Assembly (NCBI RefSeq): GCF_907177275.1
Contig: NZ_CAJSLV010000090.1
Location: forward strand, 1 to 45,251
Direction: 5' to 3'
Origin: Actinacidiphila cocklensis
GTDB taxonomy: Bacteria; Actinomycetota; Actinomycetes; Streptomycetales; Streptomycetaceae
Length of the DNA: 45,251 nucleotides
Position numbers and translations under genes: made by a program. Below are positions 16,990 through 26,260 of this stretch, in pieces; position 1 is the first letter of the stretch; every line of letters begins with the position of its first letter. The notes under the pieces are model-generated. The model worked only from the letters and a program-made list of their open reading frames with translations. It did not search any database and was not told where the DNA came from.

Positions 16990-17056
16990 CTTGCACAAAG
17001 CGCTCATCCAGACCGATGGCCCCTGAGCTGCCGGTTCGAGGTTCAGACACAGGCAC

Positions 17057-18658
17057 TCACCTTGTTCTTTTTCTTTTGGTCTCGAACGGCGTCTCGAACT
17101 GAGTCGCTCACCTGGGAGTTCGCCGAACGTGGGGGCGGCCTTCGTCTGATCGTGTGTTCCGACCAAGGAATGCACGTGACCAAGACGAAGGCCGTGAGGG
17201 TGAGTCTCCTGCCAGATGCTGTCCGGAGGGAAGCGTTCGCGGAAGCGTCACGCTTCCGGGGTGAGTTCTACGCGTGTCTGACCGCTCGGTGCGACGAGTT
17301 GTTCGAGCTGTCCGACGCGGTGCTGTGTGCGGACGGTGCTGTGAAGTCCCCGGTGGACTTGACGCTGCTGCCCGAGCACCGTCGTGGGCACGGAGCGATG
17401 TATGGCGGCCTGAACCACGGCCGGATCGACACCGACCGGCTGCGGACGGTGCTGGCCGGCCTGCCGCTGCCGCGCTTCGACGGCGGCCGCATGGTCCTGG
17501 CGGTCGATGTGTCGCCATGGCTTCGCTCGGACGCACCGTGCTCGGCGGAGCGCTTGTTCTGCCACGTCTACGGCCGGGCGAAGAGCGCCTCGCAGTTCAT
17601 CCCGGGCTGGCCCTACTCCTTCGTCGCCATGCTGGAGCCGGGCGCCACGTCCTGGACCGCGATCCTGGACGCGGTGAGGCTCGGCCCGGTCGACGACGCG
17701 ACCGCGATCACAGCCGCCCAGCTCCGAGGAGTCGTCGAACGGCTCATCACCGCGGGCCAATGGAAACCCGGCGACCCGGACATCACCATCGTCGCCGACG
17801 CCGGCTACGACGTCACCCGCCTGGCCTGGGTGCTCCGGGACCTGCCCGTCGAGATGGTCGGCCGGGTCCGCTCCGACCGCGTCATGCGCCTGCCGAAGCC
17901 ACCGCGGACGCACGGCGTCAACGGCCGGCCGCCCAAGCACGGCCCGGAGTTCCGCTTCACCAAGCCGGAGACCTGGCCCGAGCCCGCGATCACCACGGTC
18001 ACCGACACCAGCAACTACGGCAAGGCTGAAACCCAGGCGTGGGACCGGGTCCACCCCCGACTCACCCACCGCGCGGCCTGGCTTGACCACGACGGCGAAC
18101 TTCCCCTGATCGAAGGCACGTTGGTCCGGCTGAGGGTCGAGCACCTGTCGAAGGAACGGGATGCTCCGCCGGTCTGGTTGTGGTCCTCGAAGACTGGTGC
18201 CACCGCCGTCGACGTCGACCGTTGCTGGCAGGTCTACCTGCGCAGATTCGACCTGGAGCATACGTTCAGGTTCGCGAAACAGACCCTGGGCTGGACGACC
18301 CCGAAACTCCGCACTCCCGAAGCCGCGGACCGCTGGACCTGGATCCTGATCGTTGCCCACACCGAGCTCCGACTCGCCCGGCCGCTCGCCGAAGACCTCC
18401 GCCGGCCCTGGGAGAAACCCACCGCCACCGGCCGGCTCACCCCGGCCCGGGTCCGCCGGGGGTTCAGGAACATCCGCGCCCACCTCGCCTGCCCGACCCG
18501 TGTTCCCAAACCCCGGGGCACCGGCCCCGGACGTCCGCCCGGCGCCAAGAACAAACGCCGGGCACCCCGCTACGACGTCGGCAAGACGGTCAAACGCCCC
18601 GAGACCCTCAAGGCCATCGGCAAGCCCGGAAGATCCTGGTAGATAAAGAACAAGCTCA
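17057..18658 (+). mobile_element. Transposase element, right copy, inverted to the left one
   Basis: About 1.6 kb bounded by TCACCTTGTTCTTT (17057-17070) and, on the other strand, TGAGCTTGTTCTTTAT (18643-18658). These are variants of the ends of the element at 12758-14971. It carries only a transposase. Its right end abuts the TPR gene fragment. No target duplication is evident between the outer flanks. Confidence 0.6.
17170..18642 (+). CDS. IS4/IS701-like DDE transposase (right copy)
   Basis: 490 aa from ATG 17170 (MHVTKTKAVRVSLLPDA). DDE residues in MVLAVDVSPWLR, TIVADAGYDVTRLAWV and FDLEHTFRFAKQTLGW; the C-terminal basic tail includes GPGRPPGAKNKRRAPRYDVG. It is intact in length and motifs, homologous to but divergent from the left copy. 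An in-frame extension upstream to 16879 crosses the terminal repeat and palindromes and is not coding. A long minus-strand frame covering the gene is antisense shadow. Confidence 0.8.
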   Translation: MHVTKTKAVRVSLLPDAVRREAFAEASRFRGEFYACLTARCDELFELSDAVLCADGAVKSPVDLTLLPEHRRGHGAMYGGLNHGRIDTDRLRTVLAGLPLPRFDGGRMVLAVDVSPWLRSDAPCSAERLFCHVYGRAKSASQFIPGWPYSFVAMLEPGATSWTAILDAVRLGPVDDATAITAAQLRGVVERLITAGQWKPGDPDITIVADAGYDVTRLAWVLRDLPVEMVGRVRSDRVMRLPKPPRTHGVNGRPPKHGPEFRFTKPETWPEPAITTVTDTSNYGKAETQAWDRVHPRLTHRAAWLDHDGELPLIEGTLVRLRVEHLSKERDAPPVWLWSSKTGATAVDVDRCWQVYLRRFDLEHTFRFAKQTLGWTTPKLRTPEAADRWTWILIVAHTELRLARPLAEDLRRPWEKPTATGRLTPARVRRGFRNIRAHLACPTRVPKPRGTGPGRPPGAKNKRRAPRYDVGKTVKRPETLKAIGKPGRSW

Positions 18659-19236
18659 CGGACTCCGGGTGGAGGAACCCGAGGATGCGGTCGGCGTCCA
18701 CGGAGTTCGCCCGAGCCAGGTCGACCTGTTCGGTGCGGTTGCCCGCTTCCCCCAGGGCGGCGACGAGGGCCGATCGGGCACACAGCACGCGCTGGTGATC
18801 GGTACTGAACGCTCGCTCGGTGTCCTCGTACAGAAGCGCAGCCGATGAGGCCGCCTCCTGCTGGGCGCCGCATCGGGAGAGTCCTTCGACGACGCAGGCG
18901 CGCACCCACAAGACGACGGGTGCTGCGAGCCGAGGGACTCCGCGAGCAGCGGGATCTCGCGCCGGAGGTGGTGGACCGCCGAGGTCCACCCGATGACCTG
19001 GGAGTCCGCGTAGAGCGCGTCGGCCCGGGCGAGGGCCAGGTCGAGGGCGGACACCGACGTGTCGCCCTCCCAGCGCGCCAGCAGTCGGTACGCCAGGTGG
19101 CGGGCGTCGTGCCAGTTCCCGGCGGCTCCGAGCCAGTAGACTTTCCGGCGCTCGCTCAGCCGAGTGAAGGGCGCGGCCGGGCACAGGAGTCGGGCGCTCT
19201 CGGCGGCGACCTTCTCCGTGGACTCGGCGACCGCGA
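18659..19236 (-). pseudogene. N-proximal fragment of the interrupted TPR gene, frameshifted
   Basis: From 19236 the frame reads VAVAESTEKVAAESARLL, WLGAAGNWHDARHLAYRLLA, ALDLALARADALYADSQV and HHLRREIPLLAESLGSQHP. Near 18910 the sense shifts by one base to VLWVRACVVEGLSRCGAQQ, AFSTDHQRVLCARSALVAAL and DADRILGFLHPES. It stops at the transposase element; the continuation is at 12331-12757. It lacks its own 5' end, replaced by the transposase remnant starting at about 19237. Confidence 0.55.
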
Positions 19237-19650
19237 CGTGAAGCTGTCCCGCACGCTGGCGGGAAGCCGTGTGGTGCTGCGGATGGACGAGCACCTTCTC
19301 CACGTCATCAGCGACGGCCGCGTCGTGAAGACGATGCCGCTGCCCATACCCGCGGACAGGCTCCCCGGACTCCGGGCGTTCAGGCCGCAGCCACGGCGTT
19401 GCCACCGAGCGGCCCTGCCCGGCCAGTGACGGTCCAGAGGCTCGTCAACGCCAACGGCCGCGTGATGGTCGCCGGGCAGTACATGCGCGTCGGTGCGTTG
19501 CACAGTGGCAAGGTCGTCAATGTGATCGTGGAGGACACCCACTTCCGCATCGTCCATGAGGGCGAGGAACTGGCCGTCCATCCCAGCACAAGCGACAAAC
19601 CCATCACCCGGGTCAAAGCCTGGCCGAGCCGGCAGTCCCGCGAGCCACGT
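19237..19650 (+). pseudogene. C-terminal remnant of an IS481-like transposase
   Basis: KLSRTLAGSRVVLRMDEHLL, ISDGRVVKTMPLPIPADRL, then in another frame (shift near 19410) VTVQRLVNANGRVMVAGQYM, VGALHSGKVVNVIVEDTHFR and GEELAVHPSTSDKP. The repeating beta units (V-R-x-V-N-x-x-G-x-V-x-x-x-G, LAGRRVTIRL-like) match the tail found after the integrase core of many Streptomyces IS481-type transposases. The catalytic core is missing. Assignment by memory of the tail motif. Confidence 0.55.
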
Positions 19651-19689
19651 CAAGCAAGTCCTGAGGATAAAGCGTCAAGCATCTCCTGA

Positions 19690-20072
19690 GACTTCACACA
19701 TCAGCCTCGGACTCGCTGACGCCGCTGGGCCGCTTCCGTCCCTTCAGCCTGTACCCCCGAAACGCCCTTTTGTCAGTGGGCGAGCGTAAGCGCCTCATGC
19801 CTGTCGTGCGTAAGGCAGTTCCTTGGGACCTGAAGAGATCAAGTCCTCTTGATGACTTCTCCGCAATTGTGCTGAAATGGTTAATACTTGGGTGTTCAGG
19901 AAATTCTAGTGATTATGCAGGTCATGTTGGCGACCGGTTCGCCGGTACTGCTCCACCCGCTGGCGTTGCTCCCGGCTGCGCCGGCGTCCGGCCCGCCCGT
20001 CGCGCGCAGCAGATGCCGCACTGGGCGGCCCTCGCAGGCTGTCTGGGAACGGCCGCCCTTTGGCGGGTGGGC
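19690..20072. other. Promoter region of the integrase gene
   Basis: An A/T-richer island at about 19,850-19,925 (ATCAAG-TCCT-CTTGAT inverted pair near 19839-19854, then GGTTAATACTTGGGTG) precedes the integrase. No gene supported; the frame open from 19770 lacks motifs before 20073. Confidence 0.4.
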
Positions 20073-21479
20073 GTGCTGACCTTCGATGTGCGCATCTACA
20101 AGCTCCGGATCCGCCCGGGCTTGCGCCGGCCGTTCGGCGTGCGGTGGCGTGTCGGCGGTAGGGATCACAGCGAGAGCTATCAGTTCGAGGCACAGGCTGA
20201 TGGACGGCGTGCCGAGCTGATGTCCGCCTTGCGGCTGGGTGAGCAGTTCGACACCGCCACGGGGCTACCGGTCGGGGAGCTGCGAGCAAGGAACAGGGTC
20301 ACGTGGTTCGAGCACGCCGTGGAGCACGCGCAGGTGAAGTGGCCGCGGATCTCGGCCAAGCACCGGGCGGGCATCGCCGAGGCTCTCGCCACGGTGACGA
20401 TGGCCTTGACCACGTTGTCGACGAACGATCACGCGCCGCCGGGCCTGCGTACGGCGCTGTACGCGTGGGCGTTCCGCATGACCCGCGGCGAGGACGGCGG
20501 GTGGGCGCCGCGGATCGAGACGGCGGAGCCCCCGGCTGACGTGGCCCGAGCACTGGAGTGGATCGCGCGACACTCGCTGCCGCTGGCCGACGCCGTCAGA
20601 CCAGAGAACCTGCGCCGAGCACTCGGGGCGATCTCCCGGAAGCTCGACGGCGCCGAAGCTGCGGAGAACACCATCCGGCGCAAGAGGATGGTCTTCAACA
20701 ACGCCCTGGCCTACGCCGTCACAGCCGACCGGCTGAAGGCCAATCCGCTGCCGAAAGCGGACTGGCAAGCTCCACTGACCGACACAGAGGTCGACTTCCG
20801 CTACGTACCCGGCCCGCACTTGGCCCGCGACCTGATCGCTGCCGTCGGCGCGCAGGGACCGCGAGGAGCGCACCTTAAAGCCTTCTTCGGCTGCCTCTAC
20901 TACGCCGCGATGCGGCCGGGCGAGACCGCCGCGCTCGCCGACCACGACTGCTTGCTGCCCGATCCGGAAGCAGGACCGGACGCGTGGGGTGAACTCGTCC
21001 TGGCCCGCAGCCACCCCGAAGCCGGTTCCGGCTGGACCGACGACGGCCGCCCCCACGACACCCGCGGACTCAAACGCCGAGCCCGCAACGCCAGACGATC
21101 CATCCCCATCCCACCCGAACTCGTCCACCTGCTCCACGCCCACCTGGAGCGCTACGGCACCGCCCCCGACGGCCGGCTCTTCCGCGCGGTGAGGGGCGGC
21201 CGCGTCACCTCCACCGAGTACAGCCGCCTCTGGAGTACCGCACGCCGGCACACCCTCCACCCCCGCGACGCGGGCACGCCCCTCGCACAGGTCCCTTACA
21301 GCCTGCGCCACGCCGGCATCTCCCTGTGGATCACCGCCGGTATCCCGCCCACTGAAGCTGCCAGGCGCGCCGGACATAGCCTCGCGGTGCTCTACCGCAT
21401 CTACGCCAAACCCCTCCGCGGCCACCAGTACAACGCCAATCACCTCATTGCGGCAGCCCTGCGAGACATCCATGGGTGA
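20073..21479 (+). CDS. Tyrosine site-specific recombinase (integrase)
   Basis: 468 aa from GTG 20073 (VLTFDVRIYKLRIRPG). It has an N-terminal arm-binding type region (RWRVGGRDHSESYQF), a core-binding helical region (residues ~70-220) and a catalytic domain with Arg281 in YYAAMRPGETAAL, Arg412-His413 in YSLRHAGIS, His435 in RAGHSLAV and Tyr444 in YRIYAK, nine residues after the His. All key residues are present, so it may be active. No tRNA gene or excisionase gene lies beside it, so its attachment site is not identified. The frame upstream to 19770 is unsupported. Confidence 0.8.
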   Translation: MLTFDVRIYKLRIRPGLRRPFGVRWRVGGRDHSESYQFEAQADGRRAELMSALRLGEQFDTATGLPVGELRARNRVTWFEHAVEHAQVKWPRISAKHRAGIAEALATVTMALTTLSTNDHAPPGLRTALYAWAFRMTRGEDGGWAPRIETAEPPADVARALEWIARHSLPLADAVRPENLRRALGAISRKLDGAEAAENTIRRKRMVFNNALAYAVTADRLKANPLPKADWQAPLTDTEVDFRYVPGPHLARDLIAAVGAQGPRGAHLKAFFGCLYYAAMRPGETAALADHDCLLPDPEAGPDAWGELVLARSHPEAGSGWTDDGRPHDTRGLKRRARNARRSIPIPPELVHLLHAHLERYGTAPDGRLFRAVRGGRVTSTEYSRLWSTARRHTLHPRDAGTPLAQVPYSLRHAGISLWITAGIPPTEAARRAGHSLAVLYRIYAKPLRGHQYNANHLIAAALRDIHG

Positions 21480-21684
21480 CCCTCGTAGGGTCTGTACGGC
21501 CGACTCGTTCCGTTGCCTGGCGCATCGGCGACGTCTTGCCTGCACTGCTCCCTCGCCGTGGCGTCCGGACGCAGCTTCTGGACTTACCGGCCGGTCATCA
21601 TGTCACAAATCAGTCACATCGCCCTTGTGGATGTAAGTGGACTGCCAGGCTCATCCCTCTGCATAAGACTTTCAGGGGATAAGC

Positions 21685-22338
21685 ATGCACATTCGTATCG
21701 CCACCATCGCATCTGCCGCGTTACTCGCCACAGGGCTGGGGCTGGCAGGCTGCAATCCGAACACCACGTCGAGCACCGGTACTACAGCCCCCAGCGCCCA
21801 GGCCGCTGCAGCGAGCGCATCGGCTTCTGCGACCACGGTCCCGTCACTGGTGGGACTCGGCCTTCAAACGGCTCAAGACACGGCCCAGGCAGCAGGGTTC
21901 TCCAACCTCACCTCGCACGACGCCTCCGGCGACGGACGCATGCAGATCCTCGACCGCAACTGGAAGGTCTGCGACCAGACCCCCTCAGCCGGGGACCGGG
22001 CCGACGACGACGTCAAGATCGACCTCGGCGCGGTCAAACTCGGCGAGCCATGTCCCAACGACGCACCCCCGACCACGGCCGCCGCACCCAGCCCCACGCC
22101 CACGACCCACGCCCCTGTCGTTCATCACACCGCCCCTGGCAACGGCAGCACTTCGAGCGGAAAGAGCGGCTCGTCCGGCACCTCGACATCTGGCGGGACG
22201 GCGACTCACCACACCGAATCCCCAGTAGCGCCCGGGGACGGCGCGACCGCGCAGTGCAACGACGGCACCCTCTCCTACAGCCAGCACCACCAGGGAACGT
22301 GCTCCCACCACGGAGGCGTCGCCGTCTGGTACCGGTAG
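21685..22338 (+). CDS. Secreted lipoprotein with PASTA-like and DUF3761-like domains
   Basis: 217 aa. The signal peptide ends in lipobox LAGC (Cys23), so it is lipidated and anchored outside the membrane. Residues ~50-115 (TVPSLVGLGLQTAQDTAQAA, VCDQTPSAGDRADDDVKIDL) form a PASTA-like fold that in relatives binds peptidoglycan or beta-lactams. A Thr/Pro/Ser-rich linker leads to a C-terminal CNDGTLSYS, GTCSHHGGVAVWYR module of DUF3761 type. Start supported by AGGGGA upstream. Role presumably at the cell wall. Confidence 0.75.
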   Translation: MHIRIATIASAALLATGLGLAGCNPNTTSSTGTTAPSAQAAAASASASATTVPSLVGLGLQTAQDTAQAAGFSNLTSHDASGDGRMQILDRNWKVCDQTPSAGDRADDDVKIDLGAVKLGEPCPNDAPPTTAAAPSPTPTTHAPVVHHTAPGNGSTSSGKSGSSGTSTSGGTATHHTESPVAPGDGATAQCNDGTLSYSQHHQGTCSHHGGVAVWYR

Positions 22339-22419
22339 CCCGGTTCGCTGCCCCGGCTGTCCCTGCCGTCGGAAGTCCGCCCGGCGACCGCCCACCTCGG
22401 GCTGCCTCTGGCCTTCACT

Positions 22420-22437
22420 GTCCGCTGTCCAGCGGAC
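22420..22437 (+). terminator. Hairpin after the lipoprotein gene
   Basis: GTCCGCTG-TC-CAGCGGAC, a perfect 8-bp stem with a 2-nt loop, 81 nt past the lipoprotein stop. Likely terminator; no T-run. Confidence 0.45.
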
Positions 22438-22865
22438 TGACCACGCTGAGGACTGCTCCTACGGCTCTACCCAGACCGGCGGCTTCGACGCAGCGGACGT
22501 CGTGCCCGGGGGGAGGGAAGGCCGCGGGCAGCGGTGACACCGCTGCCGTTCGCGCCTTCCACGTGGAGGCCGGCCGGATGCACGCCCGAGTGGTACGTCA
22601 CCGTCCTGGTGATCCGCGCCTGGGGGCCCGGTAGAGGAGCAGGGCACCGATCTGCGTGCCAGCTCCAGTGCGCTGCGGCGACGATAGTGGCGGGGGAGGG
22701 GTACGCGTTGTTGTGGCCGGAAAAGCGCGGAACGGCCCTCACGGTGCAGTCAATTCCCTACGATGATGTGCCTCGACGCCATCGGACGCGCTCGCGCTGC
22801 GCGGCCCTGGGGGCCGCCGAGCCTGCCAGCGAGGATCGAGTACGACGTTACGGAGCAGCGCCACT
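22438..22865. other. Upstream region of the OLD nuclease gene
   Basis: No motif-bearing frame on either strand. Expected to hold the OLD gene promoter. Nothing else can be supported. Confidence 0.4.
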
Positions 22866-24683
22866 GTGCATCTGAACAGCCTTTCTGCCTGTGGGTTCCG
22901 GTCCTTAGCCCTGGTTGAGGACATTCCCATCAGCGGCCCGACGGTTCTGGCCGGCCATAACGACGGCGGCAAGAGCGCCGTGCTGACCGCCCTGGCCTTT
23001 TTGCTGGACCAGCATGTCCTGAGCGAGGAGGACCGCACCTACCTCAGCGGTCCCGGGGCGGCCGATGGGCGGTGCCAGGAGACGTGGGTGAAGGGGGACT
23101 TCACCCTCGACTCCAGTGAGCGTGCCTCCAGCATGCCCGAACGGCTGCAGATCCGCCGACGGGCCGTCGCCGGCGGTGCACCCTGCTGGGAGTACCTCGG
23201 ATCGCAGCCGACCGACGAGCGTCTGCGAGGCCTGGACAAGCTGCTCAAGCCCGCCCTCGTGGAGCTGGTACAGGAATACGGCCTTACCGCGAAGGGCTCG
23301 TTGAAGGAAGACCTCCTGGCCACCCTCACCGACCATGCGGCGAGCGTGAGCCAGGAGGAGGGATGGCTGGCTCTGCCCAAACCCTTGCAGGCGAGGCTCC
23401 CGCGCCTGCTGTCGTTCAGCGGGAAGGACGAGAGTCCCGACGACGCGGTGCGCACGGCACTGGGCAGCTGCTACGAGGCGCATCTGCAGGACGAGGCCCT
23501 CCAGGGGCGGGTCCGCGACATCGAGGACGACATCACCCAGCGTCTGGAGAAGGACGCGGACTCGCTGTGCGCCCACATCCGCTCGCACTGCGGCGACCTG
23601 GTCGGCGTCGCCGTCAAACCCGAGGTCTCCTTCCGGGGCGGATTCAAGCGCGCTCCCCTGCACATCTCACGCGCCGACGGCGAACCTGTCGATCTGAGCC
23701 GCTCCGGCCAGGGGAGCTCTCGCCGCATAGCGCTGGCCATCTGGGAATGGACCAGCAACATCCTCGAGGACGCCGAACTGACAAACGACGAACAGCCGGA
23801 CGGCGAGCCGCCGACGCAGACCATCGTCGTGTACGACGAGCCCGACACCCACCTGGACTACCGCCATCAGCGCACCGTCATGGATATCATCCGCAGGCAG
23901 TGCAATCGGTCGCACACCAGTGTCGTCGTGGCCACCCACTCGATGAATCTCATCGACGGCGTCGACATCGCCGATGTCGTCCACCTCAAGCTCGGCGAGG
24001 ACGGCCGCACGCGCATCGAGCGCCTCACCGACGACTCCCACGACGGCATCGACTTCCACCTCGGGCAGATCGCGGCGGCCTTGGGCCTGCGCAACTCCGT
24101 CCTGCTCCACGAACGCTGCTTCCTGGCGGTGGAGGGCGACACCGAACTGCAGAGTGTGCCCGTGCTCTTCCGCCTCTCCCAGGGCATGTCCCTGCAGGCC
24201 GCAGGCATCGCCTTGTGGGAGTGCGAGAACAACGAAGGCGCCCTGCACCTGGCCCGCTACCTCATCAAGCACCAGCGGACCGTCCACCTCATGGTCGACG
24301 CCGACAGCCGCACCAACAAGTTCTTCACCGAAGACCGGCTCAAGCACTTCGGTATCGACCCCGCAACCCAGGTCTCCTACGTAGGGGAAGCGAAAGGCTT
24401 CAACGAACTGGAGGAACTCTTCGACGACCAGGCCTGGGCCGTCACCGCCAACTACCATTGGCCCCGAAGCCAAACCCCATGGGGGCCGGGCGACTTCGCC
24501 GCCCACCGCGGCGGGAAGTTCAGCAGCGCCGTCCTGAACATGATCAAGAACGGGGCCGCTGAGAAGAGCCCGAACGGCAAACCCGCCATGCTCTACGCCC
24601 TCGCCGCCGGCCTGCGAAGGCCAGAGGACGTCCCCGAGCAACTACGAGAGGTCTTCGGGGAACTGCAGGCGCTGGCTCACTGA
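22866..24683 (+). CDS. Stand-alone OLD-family ATPase/Toprim nuclease
   Basis: 605 aa, GTG start. Walker A AGHNDGGKS (29-37), signature-like SRSGQGSSRR (278-287), Walker B VVYDEPDTHLD (321-331), switch His ATHSMNL (356-362). The Toprim domain has LAVEGDTE (420-427), WECENNEGA and LMVDADSRT (475-483). A full-length OLD protein: ATP-regulated DNase. There is no UvrD helicase beside it, unlike the gajA-gajB pair at the other side of the window, so it would be a class 1 type or belong to an unrecognised system. Downstream lie a small Cys protein on the other strand and sbcDC. Confidence 0.75.
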   Translation: MHLNSLSACGFRSLALVEDIPISGPTVLAGHNDGGKSAVLTALAFLLDQHVLSEEDRTYLSGPGAADGRCQETWVKGDFTLDSSERASSMPERLQIRRRAVAGGAPCWEYLGSQPTDERLRGLDKLLKPALVELVQEYGLTAKGSLKEDLLATLTDHAASVSQEEGWLALPKPLQARLPRLLSFSGKDESPDDAVRTALGSCYEAHLQDEALQGRVRDIEDDITQRLEKDADSLCAHIRSHCGDLVGVAVKPEVSFRGGFKRAPLHISRADGEPVDLSRSGQGSSRRIALAIWEWTSNILEDAELTNDEQPDGEPPTQTIVVYDEPDTHLDYRHQRTVMDIIRRQCNRSHTSVVVATHSMNLIDGVDIADVVHLKLGEDGRTRIERLTDDSHDGIDFHLGQIAAALGLRNSVLLHERCFLAVEGDTELQSVPVLFRLSQGMSLQAAGIALWECENNEGALHLARYLIKHQRTVHLMVDADSRTNKFFTEDRLKHFGIDPATQVSYVGEAKGFNELEELFDDQAWAVTANYHWPRSQTPWGPGDFAAHRGGKFSSAVLNMIKNGAAEKSPNGKPAMLYALAAGLRRPEDVPEQLREVFGELQALAH

Positions 24684-24700
24684 CTCCCGCGGTCGGTGGA

Positions 24701-24889
24701 CTAACCGGCGCGCCGTGCGCGCCGGGCCAGCAGTCGCTCCTTGAGCTGCTCCGAAGTGGGTGCTGCCCATGCATGCCAGCCTGGGTCCTCGACCCACTGA
24801 CGGCCGTGCGAACGGGCATCGATCCCGCACCACCGGCAGCCCCCCGGCGCAGGGTGACAACCCATGCGTGTAGGTCTTTGAGAGGACAT
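24701..24889 (-). CDS. Small Cys-rich conserved protein
   Basis: 62 aa from ATG 24889 (SD AAGGAG, 8 nt upstream). MSSQRPTRMGCHPAPGGC, RWCGIDARSHGRQW, GWHAWAAPTSEQLKERLLAR. The Cys-x6-Cys-x2-Cys plus His could bind a metal. The pattern matches a small protein seen in Streptomyces phages and plasmids, function unknown. Its stop is 17 nt from the OLD stop (convergent) and its promoter is shared with the divergent sbcD side. Confidence 0.6.
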   Translation of the reverse strand: MSSQRPTRMGCHPAPGGCRWCGIDARSHGRQWVEDPGWHAWAAPTSEQLKERLLARRARRAG

Positions 24890-24991
24890 CGCTTCTCCTT
24901 CCCACCCCTGTATCTTCCCGCCGACCACTGACATTCACCTGCCAGTCCTGGTGGGGGACAAGAGGAGAAACCTTTCGCCGTTCGATCCTAT

Positions 24992-25005
24992 TTACTCATA
25001 AGTAA
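24992..25005. promoter_or_regulatory. A/T-rich palindrome upstream of sbcD
   Basis: TTACT-CATA-AGTAA in an A/T-rich patch between the divergent Cys-protein gene and sbcD; operator-like size and symmetry. Confidence 0.3.
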
Positions 25006-25063
25006 GGAAGAATGTCTGAGAAACAGCATCAAGGGGGTGCTGTGGTCGCTACGGTTCGTCGTC

Positions 25064-26260
25064 ATGCGGTTTCTGCACACCTCGGACTGGCACCTGGGCC
25101 GCCGGTTCCACGGAGAAGACCTGATCGCCGCCCAGAGCGCCTTCCTCGATCACCTGAACGACACGGCCCGTGCCGAGAACATCGACGCGATCCTGATGGC
25201 CGGCGACATCTACGACCGGGCCATCCCCGGCCTGGACGCGGTCCGCCTGTTCAACCGGGCCCTGCACCAGCTCGCCGACCTCGAGATACCGATCGTCATG
25301 ATCAGCGGAAACCACGACTCGGCCCACCGCCTCGGCGTCGGCTCCGGCCTGTTCGCCCGCGCCGGGATCCACCTGCGCACCGACCCGGCCACCTGCGACG
25401 TCCCCGTCGTCCTGACCGACGAGCACGGACCGGTCGCCGTGTACGGGGTGCCCTACCTCGAGCCGTCGATGGTCCGCGGCCAACTGGAGGCGGAGGCCAC
25501 CTCGCACGCCGCGGTGCTGACTGCGGCCATGGACCGGGTCCACACTGACCTCACCAACCGGCAGCCGCCCGGGACCCGCTCGGTGGTCATCGCCCACGCC
25601 TTCGTCACCCCCGGCACCGGGCAGGACGATGAATCCCAGACGGAGGAGTCGGCCAGCGAACGCGACATCAGCGTCGGCGGTGTCGCCCACGTCGGCGCCG
25701 ACGTCTTCGACAGCATCGACTACGTCGCCCTCGGCCACCTCCACGGCCCCCAGAGGGTCACCGACCGCGTCCACTACAGCGGCTCCCCGCTGCCCTACTC
25801 CTTCTCCGAAGCCGACCACATGAAGTCCTTCACACTGGTCGACCTCACCCCCGGCACGGCCCCCACGGTCACCCGCCTGCCCTGCCAGACCCCCCACCGC
25901 CTGGAACGCGTCGAAGGCCTCCTGGACGACCTGCTCACCGACCCCGCCCACGAACCACTCAAGGACGCCTGGCTCGAGGTCACCCTCACCGATGCGGCCC
26001 TGCCGTTCGAGGCCATGGCCCGGCTGCGCCGCCGCTTCCCCCACACACTCAGCCTCAAGCACCAGCACGCCTTCATCCCTGCCCAAGCCACCGACACCCC
26101 CACCTACGCCGAACGTCTCCGCGGCCGCAGCGAACTCGACATCGCCTGCGATTTCATCACCGACATGCGCGGCACCGGCCCCACCCCCGACGAACACGCC
26201 CTGCTCCAGCAGGCCGTCGACTCCGCCCGCGTGAACGAACTGCAGAAGGAAATCGTCTGA
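25064..26260 (+). CDS. sbcD: SbcD (Mre11-type) DNA exonuclease subunit
   Basis: 398 aa. Metallophosphoesterase motifs in order: HTSDWHLGRRFHG (Asp8, His10), MAGDIYDR, ISGNHDSAHR, VIAHAFVTPG and LGHLHGPQ, which bind two Mn ions. A C-terminal helical capping domain follows. With SbcC it forms an ATP-dependent nuclease that opens hairpins and trims blocked DNA ends. ATG 25064 is chosen because the family starts M-R-(F/I)-L-H-T-S-D-W-H. The stop overlaps the sbcC start (TGATG). Confidence 0.92.
   Translation: MRFLHTSDWHLGRRFHGEDLIAAQSAFLDHLNDTARAENIDAILMAGDIYDRAIPGLDAVRLFNRALHQLADLEIPIVMISGNHDSAHRLGVGSGLFARAGIHLRTDPATCDVPVVLTDEHGPVAVYGVPYLEPSMVRGQLEAEATSHAAVLTAAMDRVHTDLTNRQPPGTRSVVIAHAFVTPGTGQDDESQTEESASERDISVGGVAHVGADVFDSIDYVALGHLHGPQRVTDRVHYSGSPLPYSFSEADHMKSFTLVDLTPGTAPTVTRLPCQTPHRLERVEGLLDDLLTDPAHEPLKDAWLEVTLTDAALPFEAMARLRRRFPHTLSLKHQHAFIPAQATDTPTYAERLRGRSELDIACDFITDMRGTGPTPDEHALLQQAVDSARVNELQKEIV

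Larger units (their letters stand above)
16740..17056. other. Gene-free stretch with two perfect palindromes
   Basis: No supported gene. It contains the 11-bp-arm palindrome at 16880-16903 and the 18-bp-arm palindrome at 16953-16989, and ends at the left terminus of the right transposase element. Confidence 0.5.

Noticed and set aside
14971..17056. Shared (A/G)GTGCCTGT beside both inner transposon ends and at about 16769
   Set aside because: Only about 8-9 bp are common and context diverges immediately; may be target preference or chance.
17248..18909. 553-codon minus-strand frame opposite the right transposase
   Set aside because: Antisense shadow created by strong GC3 of the transposase; no protein motifs.
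20265..21545. 426-codon minus frame opposite the integrase
   Set aside because: Gly/Val-rich shadow of the integrase; the plus frame carries all catalytic motifs.
24989..25011. Possible riboswitch or RNA gene in the A/T-rich leader of sbcD
   Set aside because: Only a short 5-bp-arm palindrome is visible; no conserved RNA structure recognised.
25012..25548. ORF with good AAGGAAGA site overlapping the sbcD start
   Set aside because: After ~25 codons it is only an Arg/Pro frame of sbcD; at most a short leader peptide, which I cannot support.
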